NCBI GenBank assembly: GCA_964391195.1
Contig: CAYMLG010000007.1
Location: 53,326 to 117,325 of the forward strand
Direction of reading: 5' to 3'
From: JAAYXE01 sp964391195
GTDB lineage: Bacteria > Chloroflexota > Anaerolineae > Anaerolineales > UBA4823
DNA length: 64,000 nt
Part shown: positions 23,244 through 31,630 of the stretch, in pieces
Position numbering within the stretch: position 1 is the first letter of the stretch
Layout: the number at the start of each line of letters is the position of its first letter
The notes under the pieces: model-generated
The model's input: the letters and a program-made list of their open reading frames with translations, nothing else
What the model was told of the DNA's origin: nothing
The model's database searches: none
Made by a program: the position numbers and the translations under genes

Positions 23244-23993
23244 TCAGTGGGTCAGGATTTGCGAGAGGAAGAGCTTGGTGCGGTCTTCTTTCGGGTTTTG
23301 GAAGATCTCAGCCGGGGTGCCGCTTTCTACGATCTGCCCCTGATCGAAAAAGAACATCCGGTGGGCGACGCCGCGCGCAAACCCCATCTCGTGAGTGACC
23401 ACCAGCATGGTCATCCCCGTCCGGGCCAGCTCCACCATCACATCCAGCACTTCTTTGATCATCTCTGGGTCCAGGGCGGAGGTGGGCTCATCGAACAGCA
23501 TGATCTTAGGCTGCATGGCCAGGGCGCGGGCAATCGCCACCCGCTGCTGCTGCCCACCCGACAACTGGGCAGGGTATTTGTGCGCCTGCTCGGGGATGCC
23601 AACCCGTTCGAGGAGCTGCATGGCAATCTCCTCCGCTTTCTCTTTGGGCCATTTCCGCACCTTCATCGGCGCCAGGGTGATGTTCTGCATGACCGTCATG
23701 TGGGGGAACAGATTGAACTGCTGGAACACCATCCCGGCTTCCATCCGGATCCTTTCGATATTCCGCACATCATGGGTCAGTTCGATCCCATCCACGATAA
23801 TCTGGCCTTTTTGGTGCTCTTCCAGGCGGTTGATGGTACGGATGAAGGTCGATTTTCCCGAACCGGAAGGTCCAAATATGACGATCACCTCCCCCTGGTG
23901 GACTTCCATGTTTACGCCCTTGAGGGCGTGAAAATTGCCATACCACTTGTGTACGTCCCGGCAGATGATGATGGGTTCAGTTTCTTTCGTCAC
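23244..23993 (-). CDS. Amino-acid ABC transporter ATP-binding protein
   Basis: A 249-residue ATPase of the polar-amino-acid (GlnQ/AapP) class that powers the importer encoded upstream. Motifs in order are Walker A FGPSGSGKST, Q-loop VFQQFNLFPHMTV, signature LSGGQQQRVAIARALA, Walker B IMLFDEPTSALD, and the switch histidine VVTHEMGFAR. The GTG start at 23993 has GGGAGGTCTGA in front. It is the last gene of the four-gene importer operon, 152 nt after the second permease. Confidence 0.94.
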   Translation of the reverse strand: MTKETEPIIICRDVHKWYGNFHALKGVNMEVHQGEVIVIFGPSGSGKSTFIRTINRLEEHQKGQIIVDGIELTHDVRNIERIRMEAGMVFQQFNLFPHMTVMQNITLAPMKVRKWPKEKAEEIAMQLLERVGIPEQAHKYPAQLSGGQQQRVAIARALAMQPKIMLFDEPTSALDPEMIKEVLDVMVELARTGMTMLVVTHEMGFARGVAHRMFFFDQGQIVESGTPAEIFQNPKEDRTKLFLSQILTH

Positions 23994-24145
23994 TCAGACC
24001 TCCCACACTTGTGCGATCATTGTGTTTGTGGTTTTCAACTCGCAATTCACCCGGATAGCCCCGTCCTTCGCAGGTTGGAAGAAACAGTGGTTATTATAGC
24101 GAAAATTTGTCGAATTTTCCACCGGCCCACCCTCATAAGTATTGG

Positions 24146-25363
24146 TTATCTTTCGCCCACCCCTAAAGCGGTTTCGATGCGCTGGCTGGCATAAGACATG
24201 AGATAACTCAAGATCCAGAAAACAGCCGCCACGAAGATGAGCACCTCGGCTTGCTTCCCGATGTAATCTGGATTGGCCTGGAGGATCGAGCGGGCCACCG
24301 CCAGAAAGTCGAGCACGGCGATGGCCGCGGCGAGTGTGGTGTCTTTGAACAGGCTGATGAATTGCCCCACGATGGGAGGGATCACCAGGCGTAAGGCCTG
24401 GGGCAGCACAATATGAGCCGTGATGCGGAAATTGCTCAACCCCAAGGCCTTGGCCGCCTCTACCTGCCCGGGCGGGATGGCGGCCAGGCCGCCGCGCACG
24501 TTTTCAGCCATATAAGCCGCGCTGAACACGGTCATACCCGCCAGCGCGCGCAGCAGCCGGTCGAAGCGGACATTAGGGGGAAAGAACAGCGGCAGCATAA
24601 TCGAAGTCAGCAGCAGGATGCCCACCAAGGGGACGCCCCGGACGACTTCGATGAAGATCGTGCTGAACAGGCTGACCACCGGCAGGGAGGAGCGCCGTCC
24701 GAGCGCCAGCAGCACCCCAAAGGGGAAGGAGATTACGATCCCACCCACTGCCAGGATGAGGGTGACCATCAGGCCGCCCCACAGGTTCGTTGGAACGAGC
24801 GGAAGCAGCGCTGATCCGGGCGCACCTGGGGGAAAACCGCGCAGCAGGAGCAGGCCGATGAACAAGGCCAACAGCCCACCCAGGCTGATCCACCTGGGCC
24901 GGATCGCTTCAGACCGGGCTGCCCAGTATCCGAGATAGATCACCGGGATATTGATGAAGAAAAAGAGGCGGATGGGAAGGGTGAGCGCAACTCCCTGGGG
25001 GGGCCAGAAGACACCCACCAACAGGAATAAGGCGTAAATCCAGGCGAAATTGCGCATGGTCCCGCCCCAGGCCCGCCAGGCCATCCCCATCAGGAAGGAG
25101 AACAGCAGCAAACCCACGCCTGGGCGCCAGAGCGCCTGGCGCGGATACTGCCCCACCAGGTAGAGCAGGGGGTGGTTGATCACCGGCGCCCAATCGGCGA
25201 TTAAGAGGACCCACCGGACGGCCAGATATACTCCCCCAACGATTAAGAAGAGCGACAGAAAGGTCAGGATGCTGTTATACCAGGTGCTGAACAGGTTTTC
25301 CTTAACCCAGTTCAACGCCCCGGACTTTCGCGAGGGAGTTGTGATTTCTACCGTGGTTTCCAC
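24146..25363 (-). CDS. Amino-acid ABC transporter permease (AapM/YhdY-like)
   Basis: A 405-residue membrane permease of the His/Glu/Gln/Arg type. It is longer than typical HisM-class permeases because the N-terminal half carries extra helices, as in AapM/YhdY. The C-terminal 220 residues hold the transport domain, with the EAA-type cytoplasmic loop AAIPPGQVEAAKALGLSNFR and FSAAYMAENVRGGL just before it. The start is GTG at 25363 after AAAGGCAGCGC. It pairs with the permease at 25406-26605 to form the membrane pore. Confidence 0.92.
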   Translation of the reverse strand: METTVEITTPSRKSGALNWVKENLFSTWYNSILTFLSLFLIVGGVYLAVRWVLLIADWAPVINHPLLYLVGQYPRQALWRPGVGLLLFSFLMGMAWRAWGGTMRNFAWIYALFLLVGVFWPPQGVALTLPIRLFFFINIPVIYLGYWAARSEAIRPRWISLGGLLALFIGLLLLRGFPPGAPGSALLPLVPTNLWGGLMVTLILAVGGIVISFPFGVLLALGRRSSLPVVSLFSTIFIEVVRGVPLVGILLLTSIMLPLFFPPNVRFDRLLRALAGMTVFSAAYMAENVRGGLAAIPPGQVEAAKALGLSNFRITAHIVLPQALRLVIPPIVGQFISLFKDTTLAAAIAVLDFLAVARSILQANPDYIGKQAEVLIFVAAVFWILSYLMSYASQRIETALGVGER

Positions 25364-25405
25364 ACGCGCTGCCTTTCTCGAGTCGCGGAAGCGAACAGCA
25401 TTAAC

Positions 25406-26605
25406 TTACCTCTCCACCAGTTGGATGCGCCGGTTGTACCAGTTCATAAGTATGGAGGTGATCAGGCTGATCACCAGATACACGGCCATGATCAGCAGGA
25501 AAACCTGCAGGGCGCGCCCGGCCTGGTTGATCGTTGTTCGCCCGATGAAGAACAGCTCGGGATAGCCGATGAAGTACGCCAGGCTCGAGTTTTTGATCAG
25601 GTTGAGATACTGGCTGATCAGGGGGGGAATGATCACCCGCAGCGCCTGGGGGAAGACCACCAGGTTGAGAATCTGCCCGCCGCGCAAACCCAGGGCCCGG
25701 GCCGCTTCGACCTGGCCGCGGTTGACGGCCTGGATGCCGGCCCGGATGACCTCGGCGATGAACGCGGCCGTGTAGGTGACCAGGCCGATCAGCAGGGCTG
25801 TGAATTCTGGCGTGAGGTGCAAGCCGCCACGAAAATTGAAGCCGGTGAGCTCGGGCGATTCCCAGTTGAAAACATTGCCTCCGGCTAGCAGCCACCCGGC
25901 GAGGCCGGACAGGACCAGCACAGCCAGCCCAGCCAGCCAGGGGTGTGTGAGGCGGCCGGTCCGCTCCTCTATTTGGCGCAGGACCCACACGACGATCCCG
26001 GCGATGAGGATCCCCACGATCAAGGCGATGAGAAAAGGCCCGCTCTGAGGTGTGGTTTGCGGCCAGGTGAGGTATAGGCCGCGCTGGTTCAGATAGGTGG
26101 GCCCGGGCCAGACGATGCTCTGCTGCACCCGGGGGAGCTGCAAGAAGACGGCGCTGTACCACAGGAACAGCAGCACCAGGAGCGGGATATTGCGGTGAAT
26201 TTCGATGAAGGCGACTGCCAGGCGGCTGACCAGCCAGTTGGTTGATAGGCGGGCGACCCCGACGATGGTCCCCAATACCGTGGCGAAGAAGATGCCAACA
26301 ATGGACACTTTGAGGGTGCTGAGGACGCCCACCCAAAAGGCATAGGCGAAAGAACGGGATGGGTCGTAGGGGATCGGTGTTTCGCCGATGGGGAAACCGG
26401 CCGATTCTTCCAGGAATCGGAAACCTAATGAGAGCCCACGCTGGTTGGCGGCGTTGATTACATTGATCCCCATCCAGATGACGAACCCGATGACGAGCAC
26501 GGCCGAAACCAGTTGGGCCACCACGCGTAGGATACGCTCGTCTCGCCATAAGGGTGGGCGAGTGTTAAATCCGGATGGTTGAGGGGTCAATGAGCGAGAC
26601 GTCAT
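25406..26605 (-). CDS. Amino-acid ABC transporter permease (AapQ/YhdX-like)
   Basis: A 399-residue permease, partner of the gene at 24146. It shows the long AapQ-type layout: an N-terminal helix, a periplasmic stretch (FRFLEESAGFPIGETPIPYD) and eight or so helices. The EAA loop is AVNRGQVEAARALGLRGGQI, preceded by YTAAFIAEVIRAGIQ. HRNIPLLVLLFLWY is also family-typical. I took ATG at 26605 as start; a TTG 15 nt upstream is possible, and neither has a strong ribosome binding site. It lies 77 nt after the binding-protein gene. Confidence 0.92.
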   Translation of the reverse strand: MTSRSLTPQPSGFNTRPPLWRDERILRVVAQLVSAVLVIGFVIWMGINVINAANQRGLSLGFRFLEESAGFPIGETPIPYDPSRSFAYAFWVGVLSTLKVSIVGIFFATVLGTIVGVARLSTNWLVSRLAVAFIEIHRNIPLLVLLFLWYSAVFLQLPRVQQSIVWPGPTYLNQRGLYLTWPQTTPQSGPFLIALIVGILIAGIVVWVLRQIEERTGRLTHPWLAGLAVLVLSGLAGWLLAGGNVFNWESPELTGFNFRGGLHLTPEFTALLIGLVTYTAAFIAEVIRAGIQAVNRGQVEAARALGLRGGQILNLVVFPQALRVIIPPLISQYLNLIKNSSLAYFIGYPELFFIGRTTINQAGRALQVFLLIMAVYLVISLITSILMNWYNRRIQLVER

Positions 26606-26682
26606 CGATATCGGGCTCAAACCGCCGGAAAGCGGGAAGGGGTCAGAAACTCATCTCCCGCTTTCCGGCCGGGAGCTGGAGC

Positions 26683-27879
26683 TCAGCGCAGCGGCGGCGC
26701 GTACATCAGGCCGCCATTCGTCCATAGATCGTTGAGCCCGCGGGGGAGCTCGAAGGACATGCCCTCTGGTCCCATGTAGCGGTCATAAATCTCACCGTAG
26801 TTGCCGACCGCGCTGATAACCTGAGCGATGGCATCCGGTGGGAGGCCGAGATCGGACTGGCCCCAATCTCCTTCGGCGCCGAGCAAGCGGCGGACTTCGA
26901 TGTTGTCGCTGTTCTTCATTTCCTCCACATTGGCCTGGTTCACCCCCAGCTCTTCGGCGTTGATCAGGCCGAACATGACGACCTTGACGATGTCAAACCA
27001 CTGCGAGTCGCCGGTGGGGACTGCGGGCGTGAGCGGCTCTTTGGAGATGGTGATATCCAGCAGGACGTGAGCCGAAGGGTCGGCGAAACCACTGCGAACG
27101 GCCGCCAGTTGGGAGAGATCGCTGGTGGCGGCATCACAGCGGCCTTCCTCATAGGCGGTGTAGACCGAGGCGGTATCTTCGAACACGAGCGGATTGAAGT
27201 CGAGCCCGCGCTGCCGGAAGGCATCGGCCAGGTTTAGTTCGGTGGTCGTCCCGCTGGTGACACAGATGGTGGCGCCGTCCAACTGTTCGATCGAATCAAT
27301 GCCGCTGTCGGCCGGGACCACAAATCCCTGCCCATCGTAGAACATGATCCAGACGAACTCGCCCCATTGGGCATCGCGGGAACTGGTCCAGGTGGCGGTG
27401 CGGGCGAGGATATCCACCTCTCCGGTCTGCAGGGCTGGGCCGCGCTCCGCAGCGGTGATGGGAACAATTTCGACGGCGTTCGGATCGCCGAACATCGCCG
27501 CGGCGACGGCCCGGCACAGGTCGACGTCGAAGCCCGCGTTCCCCCCGGAGTCATCCAGGAAGCCGAACCCGGCCAGGTCTGTACGCCCGCCGCACACGAT
27601 CTGCCCCCGGTCACGCACGCGCTGGACGATCGTCCCGAAACCGCTGGGCGCACCCTGGGCCGGAGGTTCCGGCTGAGCTTGCTCCGTCGGTGCAGGCTGA
27701 CCGGCCGGCGGTTCAGATTGTGGTTGCTCGGCTGCTGGTTGTTCATCGATCGGTTGCTCCCCAAGCGCCAGGTTGTCGGTGGGGGCGTTGGCTACGTCGG
27801 TTGGCGCGGCAGTGCAAGCGGCGAAGAGCAGGGCGGTGATTAGCAGGATGGACAGGATCGAAAATCGCTTGGCTAACAT
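26683..27879 (-). CDS. Amino-acid ABC transporter substrate-binding lipoprotein
   Basis: A 398-residue solute-binding lipoprotein of the AapJ/YhdW general L-amino-acid class. Signal peptide and lipobox LLFAAC are followed by a 60-residue Pro/Gln/Glu-rich linker. The binding domain begins IVQRVRDRGQIVCGGRTDLA and includes GFDVDLCRAVAAAMFGD, the class motif ILARTATWTSSRDAQWGEFV and ICVTSGTTTELNLADAFRQR. It should capture amino acids outside the membrane and deliver them to the two long permeases. It is first in the operon. Upstream is a region with TTGACA and TATAAT on the minus strand, but at non-standard spacing. Confidence 0.93.
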   Translation of the reverse strand: MLAKRFSILSILLITALLFAACTAAPTDVANAPTDNLALGEQPIDEQPAAEQPQSEPPAGQPAPTEQAQPEPPAQGAPSGFGTIVQRVRDRGQIVCGGRTDLAGFGFLDDSGGNAGFDVDLCRAVAAAMFGDPNAVEIVPITAAERGPALQTGEVDILARTATWTSSRDAQWGEFVWIMFYDGQGFVVPADSGIDSIEQLDGATICVTSGTTTELNLADAFRQRGLDFNPLVFEDTASVYTAYEEGRCDAATSDLSQLAAVRSGFADPSAHVLLDITISKEPLTPAVPTGDSQWFDIVKVVMFGLINAEELGVNQANVEEMKNSDNIEVRRLLGAEGDWGQSDLGLPPDAIAQVISAVGNYGEIYDRYMGPEGMSFELPRGLNDLWTNGGLMYAPPLR

Positions 27880-28074
27880 GCTTCTCTCCTCTGACGAACT
27901 GGTAAGACGGATATTCGGTTTACTACGGCTGAAATTGCGAGCTGGTTGTGGTTGGGTAAACCCGCGTAAACAATTGTCCCCTCAATATGTACATTATAGG
28001 GAGAAATTGTCAACCAGGGAAGTCTGCTCGATAAATTTTGATGAAATTTTTATATTTCTGGAGATGAAGGAATA

Positions 28075-28125
28075 AATCAGGGTGTGTGCAAAGCAGCCGG
28101 CGGCTGCTCCGCACACACCCTGATT
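28075..28125 (-). terminator. Hairpin terminator after ybaK
   Basis: Perfect 15-bp outer arms AATCAGGGTGTGTGC/GCACACACCCTGATT and an inner 8-bp AGCAGCCG/CGGCTGCT stem. On the minus strand it lies 24 nt after the YbaK stop and is followed by TATTCC. It resembles the other GC-rich hairpin elements of the window. Confidence 0.8.
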
Positions 28126-28148
28126 AACAACGATTCTTGCTGGGGGTT

Positions 28149-28619
28149 TCAGGCGCCGATGGGGGCAGTGCGGGCGCGGGTGAGGCTGACGAGGGCCTGG
28201 ACGGGCAGGCGGATGTTCAGGCCCCGCTGCCCGCCGGAGATGTAAATCTCGGCAAAACCTTCGGCGGTTGAATCCAGCACCACCTGGAAGCCTTTGTTGA
28301 GCAGAGCGAGGGGCGAGATGCCGCCGGCCTGGAGACCGGTGATCTGCTCTGCTTCGCGCTGCGTGGGCAGGGACATTTTCTTCTCCCCCAACGCTTTGGC
28401 GAGCGCCTTCAAATCCACTTCGCGTGGCCCGGGGACGACGGCCAGCACCGGCTTGCCCCGCCCTTCACGGGTGACCACGATGGTCTTGAAGACCTGTTCT
28501 GGGGGGACGTTGAGGATTTGTGCGGCTTCGACCGCGCCCAACTTCTCCGCGGGGAGGTCGAAGGCCGTGTAGGGGATTTTGCGGGCATCCAGCAGCCGGG
28601 TGACATTATTGGTAGTCAT
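28149..28619 (-). CDS. ybaK: YbaK/EbsC-type aminoacyl-tRNA deacylase
   Basis: A 156-residue trans-editing enzyme that hydrolyses mischarged Cys-tRNA-Pro (bacterial YbaK). The family pattern is visible: TNNVTRLLDARKIPYTAFDL, EQVFKTIVV with the catalytic lysine, VLAVVPGPREVDLKALAKAL, the LQAGGISPLAL loop and the C-terminal ISGGQRGLNIRL. The length is normal. Its ATG overlaps the stop of the histidine kinase gene by 4 nt (ATGA), so it is translated as the last gene of that operon. The link between tRNA editing and the two-component system is not obvious. Confidence 0.94.
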   Translation of the reverse strand: MTTNNVTRLLDARKIPYTAFDLPAEKLGAVEAAQILNVPPEQVFKTIVVTREGRGKPVLAVVPGPREVDLKALAKALGEKKMSLPTQREAEQITGLQAGGISPLALLNKGFQVVLDSTAEGFAEIYISGGQRGLNIRLPVQALVSLTRARTAPIGA

Positions 28620-30046
28620 GGGACCTCCTGAGCTGCGAGGGGCAGGGTGAGGGTGAAGACGGCCCCACCCTGGGGGTGATTGGCCGCCTGAAGGGAGCCG
28701 CCCTGGGCTTCGGCAAGCTGGCGGGCGATGGCCAGCCCTAACCCGGCGCCCCCCTCCAACCGGCTGCGTGATCTCCCCGAACGGTAGAAGCGCTCAAAGA
28801 TGTGGGACAAGGCTTCAGCAGGGATCCCCGGGCCGTTGTCGTGGACGGTGACCTGGACCCGGGAGAGGACCGGGACGATGGCGATTTCGATCCAGCCTTC
28901 GGGCGGTGCATAGCGCAGGGCATTGGAGAGCAGGTTGCTCAGGATCTGTTCCAGGCGCAGCGGGTCGGCCATCACCACCGGCGTGGCGCCGGGAGGGACC
29001 GACAGGCGGAGTTCGATCTGCCGTTGGGAAGCCTGGGACCTGAAATTCTCGATCAGGCGGGCTGCGAGAAGGTGCAGGTTGGTCGGGGCCAGGTCCAGCT
29101 TCAATTGGCCCGACTCGACCAGCGCCAGGGTGCGCAGATCCTCGACCAGTCGGGTGAGCAGCTTGTTTTGTTCGAGCAAGGGTTCGAGGTTCTCAGGCGT
29201 GAGCGGGTAAATGCCGTCCTGCAGGGCCTCCAGGTTGGCGCGCTGCACTGAGATGGGCGTGCGCAGCTCGTGGGCGATATCGGCGGTCATCGCCCGGCGG
29301 CTTTCTTCCGCTTCCTGCAGAGAATCGGCCATGTGATTGAAGGCGCGAGCGAGGACGGCGATCTCATCACTCCCCCGCTCCTGCACCCGGGAACTGAGAT
29401 CGCCCCGGGCAAGCTGCGCTGCAGCGGCGGTGAGCTCCCTCACCGGTCGCAGGAGGCGATAGGCGAGCAGGAGCGACAAGATGAGGGCCAGCCCCCCGGC
29501 GATAAGGGCGCCGGTGAGGGCGGCGCGGTTCAGGCGGCCGAGGAGCAGTTCTTGATCGCGTGACGAGGCAACCATCCCCCCCTCGGGAACCAGGTAGCCA
29601 ACCGTGCGGGCGCCGGACCGGAGCGGAATCGCCCCCTCGATCTCGGATGCCGAGAGGCTGCCTTGCGGGTCGCCTGCCGTGTCGGCGATCACCAGGCCCT
29701 CAGCATCCGCCAGGCGCAGGCGTTGGCCGCTGTGCACTCCGCCCATCATCCCCCCGTGACCTTCCCCCATGCCCGGGCCACGGCCGTTGCCTTGCCCCTG
29801 CCCGCCCTGTGCCCCTGGCCGGTTGGGATTGGGCCCGAATTGAAAGAGCGCCTCGATTCCCTGCCAGCTTCCGGTCTCGGTGTAATACTCCTCCAGAGAA
29901 GCGACCAGATCGGTCAGCCCCATCATCCCGCCGCGCAGCATAAAGGCCCGCACTTCGCTGGCCGTACCCTGGCGCGCGACGAGCAGCACGGTGGCGACGG
30001 CGACCACTACGACCAGGGTAAAAGCGAGGAACAGGCGTAAGCGCAT
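28616..30046 (-). CDS. Sensor histidine kinase with Gly/Met/His-rich extracytoplasmic loop
   Basis: A 476-residue membrane histidine kinase. The first helix is at about 5-24 and the second at 174-197, enclosing a sensor domain of 150 residues. Part of that domain (about 71-107) is very rich in Gly, Met, His and Asn, including GPGMGEGHGGMMGGVHSG. Then follow HAMP (198-250), HisKA with the phosphorylated H259 in ADIAHELRTP, and HATPase with NALRYAPPEGW, DNGPGIP and GAGLGLAIARQLAEAQGG. The response regulator lies 6 nt upstream. The metal-like loop and the adjacent Met-rich secreted protein suggest copper- or silver-type sensing; this is inference. Confidence 0.93.
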   Translation of the reverse strand: MRLRLFLAFTLVVVVAVATVLLVARQGTASEVRAFMLRGGMMGLTDLVASLEEYYTETGSWQGIEALFQFGPNPNRPGAQGGQGQGNGRGPGMGEGHGGMMGGVHSGQRLRLADAEGLVIADTAGDPQGSLSASEIEGAIPLRSGARTVGYLVPEGGMVASSRDQELLLGRLNRAALTGALIAGGLALILSLLLAYRLLRPVRELTAAAAQLARGDLSSRVQERGSDEIAVLARAFNHMADSLQEAEESRRAMTADIAHELRTPISVQRANLEALQDGIYPLTPENLEPLLEQNKLLTRLVEDLRTLALVESGQLKLDLAPTNLHLLAARLIENFRSQASQRQIELRLSVPPGATPVVMADPLRLEQILSNLLSNALRYAPPEGWIEIAIVPVLSRVQVTVHDNGPGIPAEALSHIFERFYRSGRSRSRLEGGAGLGLAIARQLAEAQGGSLQAANHPQGGAVFTLTLPLAAQEVP

Positions 30047-30052
30047 ACGGTC

Positions 30053-30730
30053 TTATCTCTTAAAGCGATAACCGATCCCAAACACGGTTTCGATGTAGCG
30101 AGGTCGCCTGGGGTCGGGTTCCAGTTTGGCGCGCAGGTTTTTGATATGGGCGTCGATCGTGCGCTCGTAACCTTCATAGGCGGCGCCCTGGCTGGCCTCG
30201 AGGAGTTGGAGCCGGGAAAAGGCGCGGCCGGGTTGTGAAGCGAGTGCACTCAGCAAGCTGAACTCGGTGGGCGTCAATTCGATCGCAGCTTCCCCGCGGC
30301 GCACGGTATACGCCTCCAGATCGATCTCCAGATCCCCGGCCCGCAGGACCTGGGGAGCGGCAGGGACGGTTTCCGTCCGGCGCAGCAGCGCCCGGACGCG
30401 GGCGACCACGACGCGCGGCGAAAAGGGTTTGGTGATGTAGTCGTCGGCGCCGAGCTCCAGGCCGATCAGTTGGTCGGCTTCCTCGACGCGCGCGGTGAGC
30501 ATGATGATCGGGGTGCTGCTTTTGCGCCGGATCTCGCGCGCCACGTCCAGCCCATCCAGACCGGGGAGATTGAGATCCAGGATGACCAGGTCAGGGCGTC
30601 TATGCTCCCAGGTGGATAAGCCCGTGTCGCCGCGGTAGGCGGCGAGGACGGAAAACCCAGCCTGCTCCAGGTAGGAGCGCAGCACTTTGACCAGTTCGGG
30701 TTCATCTTCGATCATCAGGATAGTGGCCAT
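30053..30730 (-). CDS. OmpR/PhoB-family response regulator
   Basis: A 225-residue transcription regulator. The receiver domain (residues 1-115) has the acidic pair in MIEDEPELVK, the phosphorylated Asp in PDLVILDLNLPGLDGLD, the Thr in PIIMLTA and the Lys in DDYITKPFSP. The C-terminal winged helix (about 130-225) has ELTPTEFSLLSALASQPGR and RTIDAHIKNLRAKLEPDP, then RYIETVFGIGYRFKR. The ATG at 30730 has a TATAAT ending 9 nt upstream and no ribosome binding site, so the mRNA has almost no leader. It likely binds the 11-bp direct repeats at 31513-31551. Confidence 0.95.
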   Translation of the reverse strand: MATILMIEDEPELVKVLRSYLEQAGFSVLAAYRGDTGLSTWEHRRPDLVILDLNLPGLDGLDVAREIRRKSSTPIIMLTARVEEADQLIGLELGADDYITKPFSPRVVVARVRALLRRTETVPAAPQVLRAGDLEIDLEAYTVRRGEAAIELTPTEFSLLSALASQPGRAFSRLQLLEASQGAAYEGYERTIDAHIKNLRAKLEPDPRRPRYIETVFGIGYRFKR

Positions 30731-30775
30731 GGCGTTTGTATTATAACTGACGGGTTGGAGACGAAACTCAAATAT

Positions 30776-30817
30776 CGTTCTGGGGTGTGGGCGGCGAACC
30801 GCCCACACCCCAGAACG
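30776..30817 (-). terminator. Perfect 19-bp hairpin with UUCG tetraloop
   Basis: Arms at 30776-30794 and 30799-30817 pair perfectly around CGAA on the plus strand, which is UUCG on the minus strand, the exceptionally stable C(UUCG)G tetraloop. It lies 79 nt after the Met-rich gene and about 30 nt before the TATAAT of the response regulator gene. It could terminate one transcript and insulate the next. Confidence 0.75.
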
Positions 30818-30895
30818 ATGTTCACTAATATTGGCCTGCGCACGTGCGCCTGGGTGGTTTGAAGGCGCTCCTCGAGCCATCAGCGGGGTGAAGGC

Positions 30896-31453
30896 TCAGG
30901 GTTGAGCGTTCCAGCGGCCCATCATCCCCCGGCCGCCGCGAGGCCTGCCCATGCAGTGGCCGTTCCCGAAGCCCATCCCGTTTTCGGCCATATACCGGGA
31001 GTGCTCGAGCATCAAGTCGGCCTGCTCCTGGGTGATTGCGCCATCGGCCAGGGCCAGCTCGATGGCCTGCGCGTGGGTGTCGAGCATGAGCTGGGCGAAA
31101 TCTTCCTCCGATATGCCCTGCGCCGCGACGATGGTCCACATCGTTTCACCGGCATCGAGCTCGGCCTGCAGCTCCTCGGCAGAGATCCCCAAGGTTTCGG
31201 CGAAGGCGGCCAGCATGTACTCGTGCATCGGGCCGTACTCGCCGGTCTGACCCCAGCCTCCCATCATCATACCGGGGCCCATCCCGCCGCCCATGCGGGC
31301 GCCCCGGCCCATCATTCCCGGCCCATAGAGGGGAACAGGGGGGTTGGCCGTATTCTCAGGCGGGGTTTGAGTCTGGGCATAAGCGAGACCGGCAGCGCCG
31401 AGAGCTACCAGGGAGATTGCAACAACTGCAACGAGGATCCAGATCTTTTTCAT
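30896..31453 (-). CDS. Secreted Met/Gly/His-rich protein
   Basis: A 185-residue exported protein with a cleavable-looking signal peptide (MKKIWILVAVVAISLVALGA, cleavage near AYAQ). Mature residues about 44-75 are Met/Gly-rich (GPGMMGRGARMGGGMGPG, then MMMGGWGQ), and the C-terminus again has NGMGFGNGHCMGRPRGG. In between are two helical repeats (LGISAEELQAELDAGETMWT; QGISEEDFAQLMLDTHAQ), as in DUF2680-like secreted proteins. AAGGAGTTGTAA precedes the ATG. Met/His clusters suggest Cu(I) or Ag(I) binding. The same composition occurs in the sensor loop of the neighbouring kinase. Confidence 0.75.
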   Translation of the reverse strand: MKKIWILVAVVAISLVALGAAGLAYAQTQTPPENTANPPVPLYGPGMMGRGARMGGGMGPGMMMGGWGQTGEYGPMHEYMLAAFAETLGISAEELQAELDAGETMWTIVAAQGISEEDFAQLMLDTHAQAIELALADGAITQEQADLMLEHSRYMAENGMGFGNGHCMGRPRGGRGMMGRWNAQP

Positions 31454-31492
31454 TTACAACTCCTTTCATTCCCTCGATGTTGGCCTGTACTG

Positions 31493-31551
31493 GTTATAGG
31501 ATAACCGTTCGATGTGAAGAAGTTGTGAAGGCGATGGGGAGGAGTTGTGAA
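31493..31551 (-). promoter_or_regulatory. Promoter with four 11-bp-phased TTCACA boxes (PhoB/PhoP-like operator)
   Basis: On the minus strand, TTCACA occurs at 31546-31551, 31524-31529 and 31513-31518, and a degenerate TCCCCA at 31535-31540. All four are spaced exactly 11 bp apart. The -10 TATAAC is at 31493-31498. Its expected -35 position (31516-31521) is covered by the last box and has no consensus, as expected for an activator-dependent promoter. OmpR/PhoB-family regulators bind 11-bp direct repeats, and one is encoded 760 nt downstream. Confidence 0.7.
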
Positions 31552-31574
31552 AATTTCCCACTATAATTCAAAAC

Positions 31575-31605
31575 GCCGGCTGTGTTACATTACAACACAG
31601 CCGGC
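31575..31605 (-). terminator. Terminator after uvrB
   Basis: Perfect 12-bp arms GCCGGCTGTGTT/AACACAGCCGGC with a 7-nt loop. On the minus strand it is followed by GTTTTGAATT. It lies 26 nt after the uvrB stop codon. Confidence 0.85.
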
Positions 31606-31630
31606 ATCCTGGGGATTACAGCCTCTGGAG

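Noticed and set aside
23244..27879. Amino-acid ABC importer as something unusual
   Set aside because: All four genes match the standard AapJQMP/YhdWXYZ layout; only the long Pro/Gln linker of the binding protein is lineage-specific.
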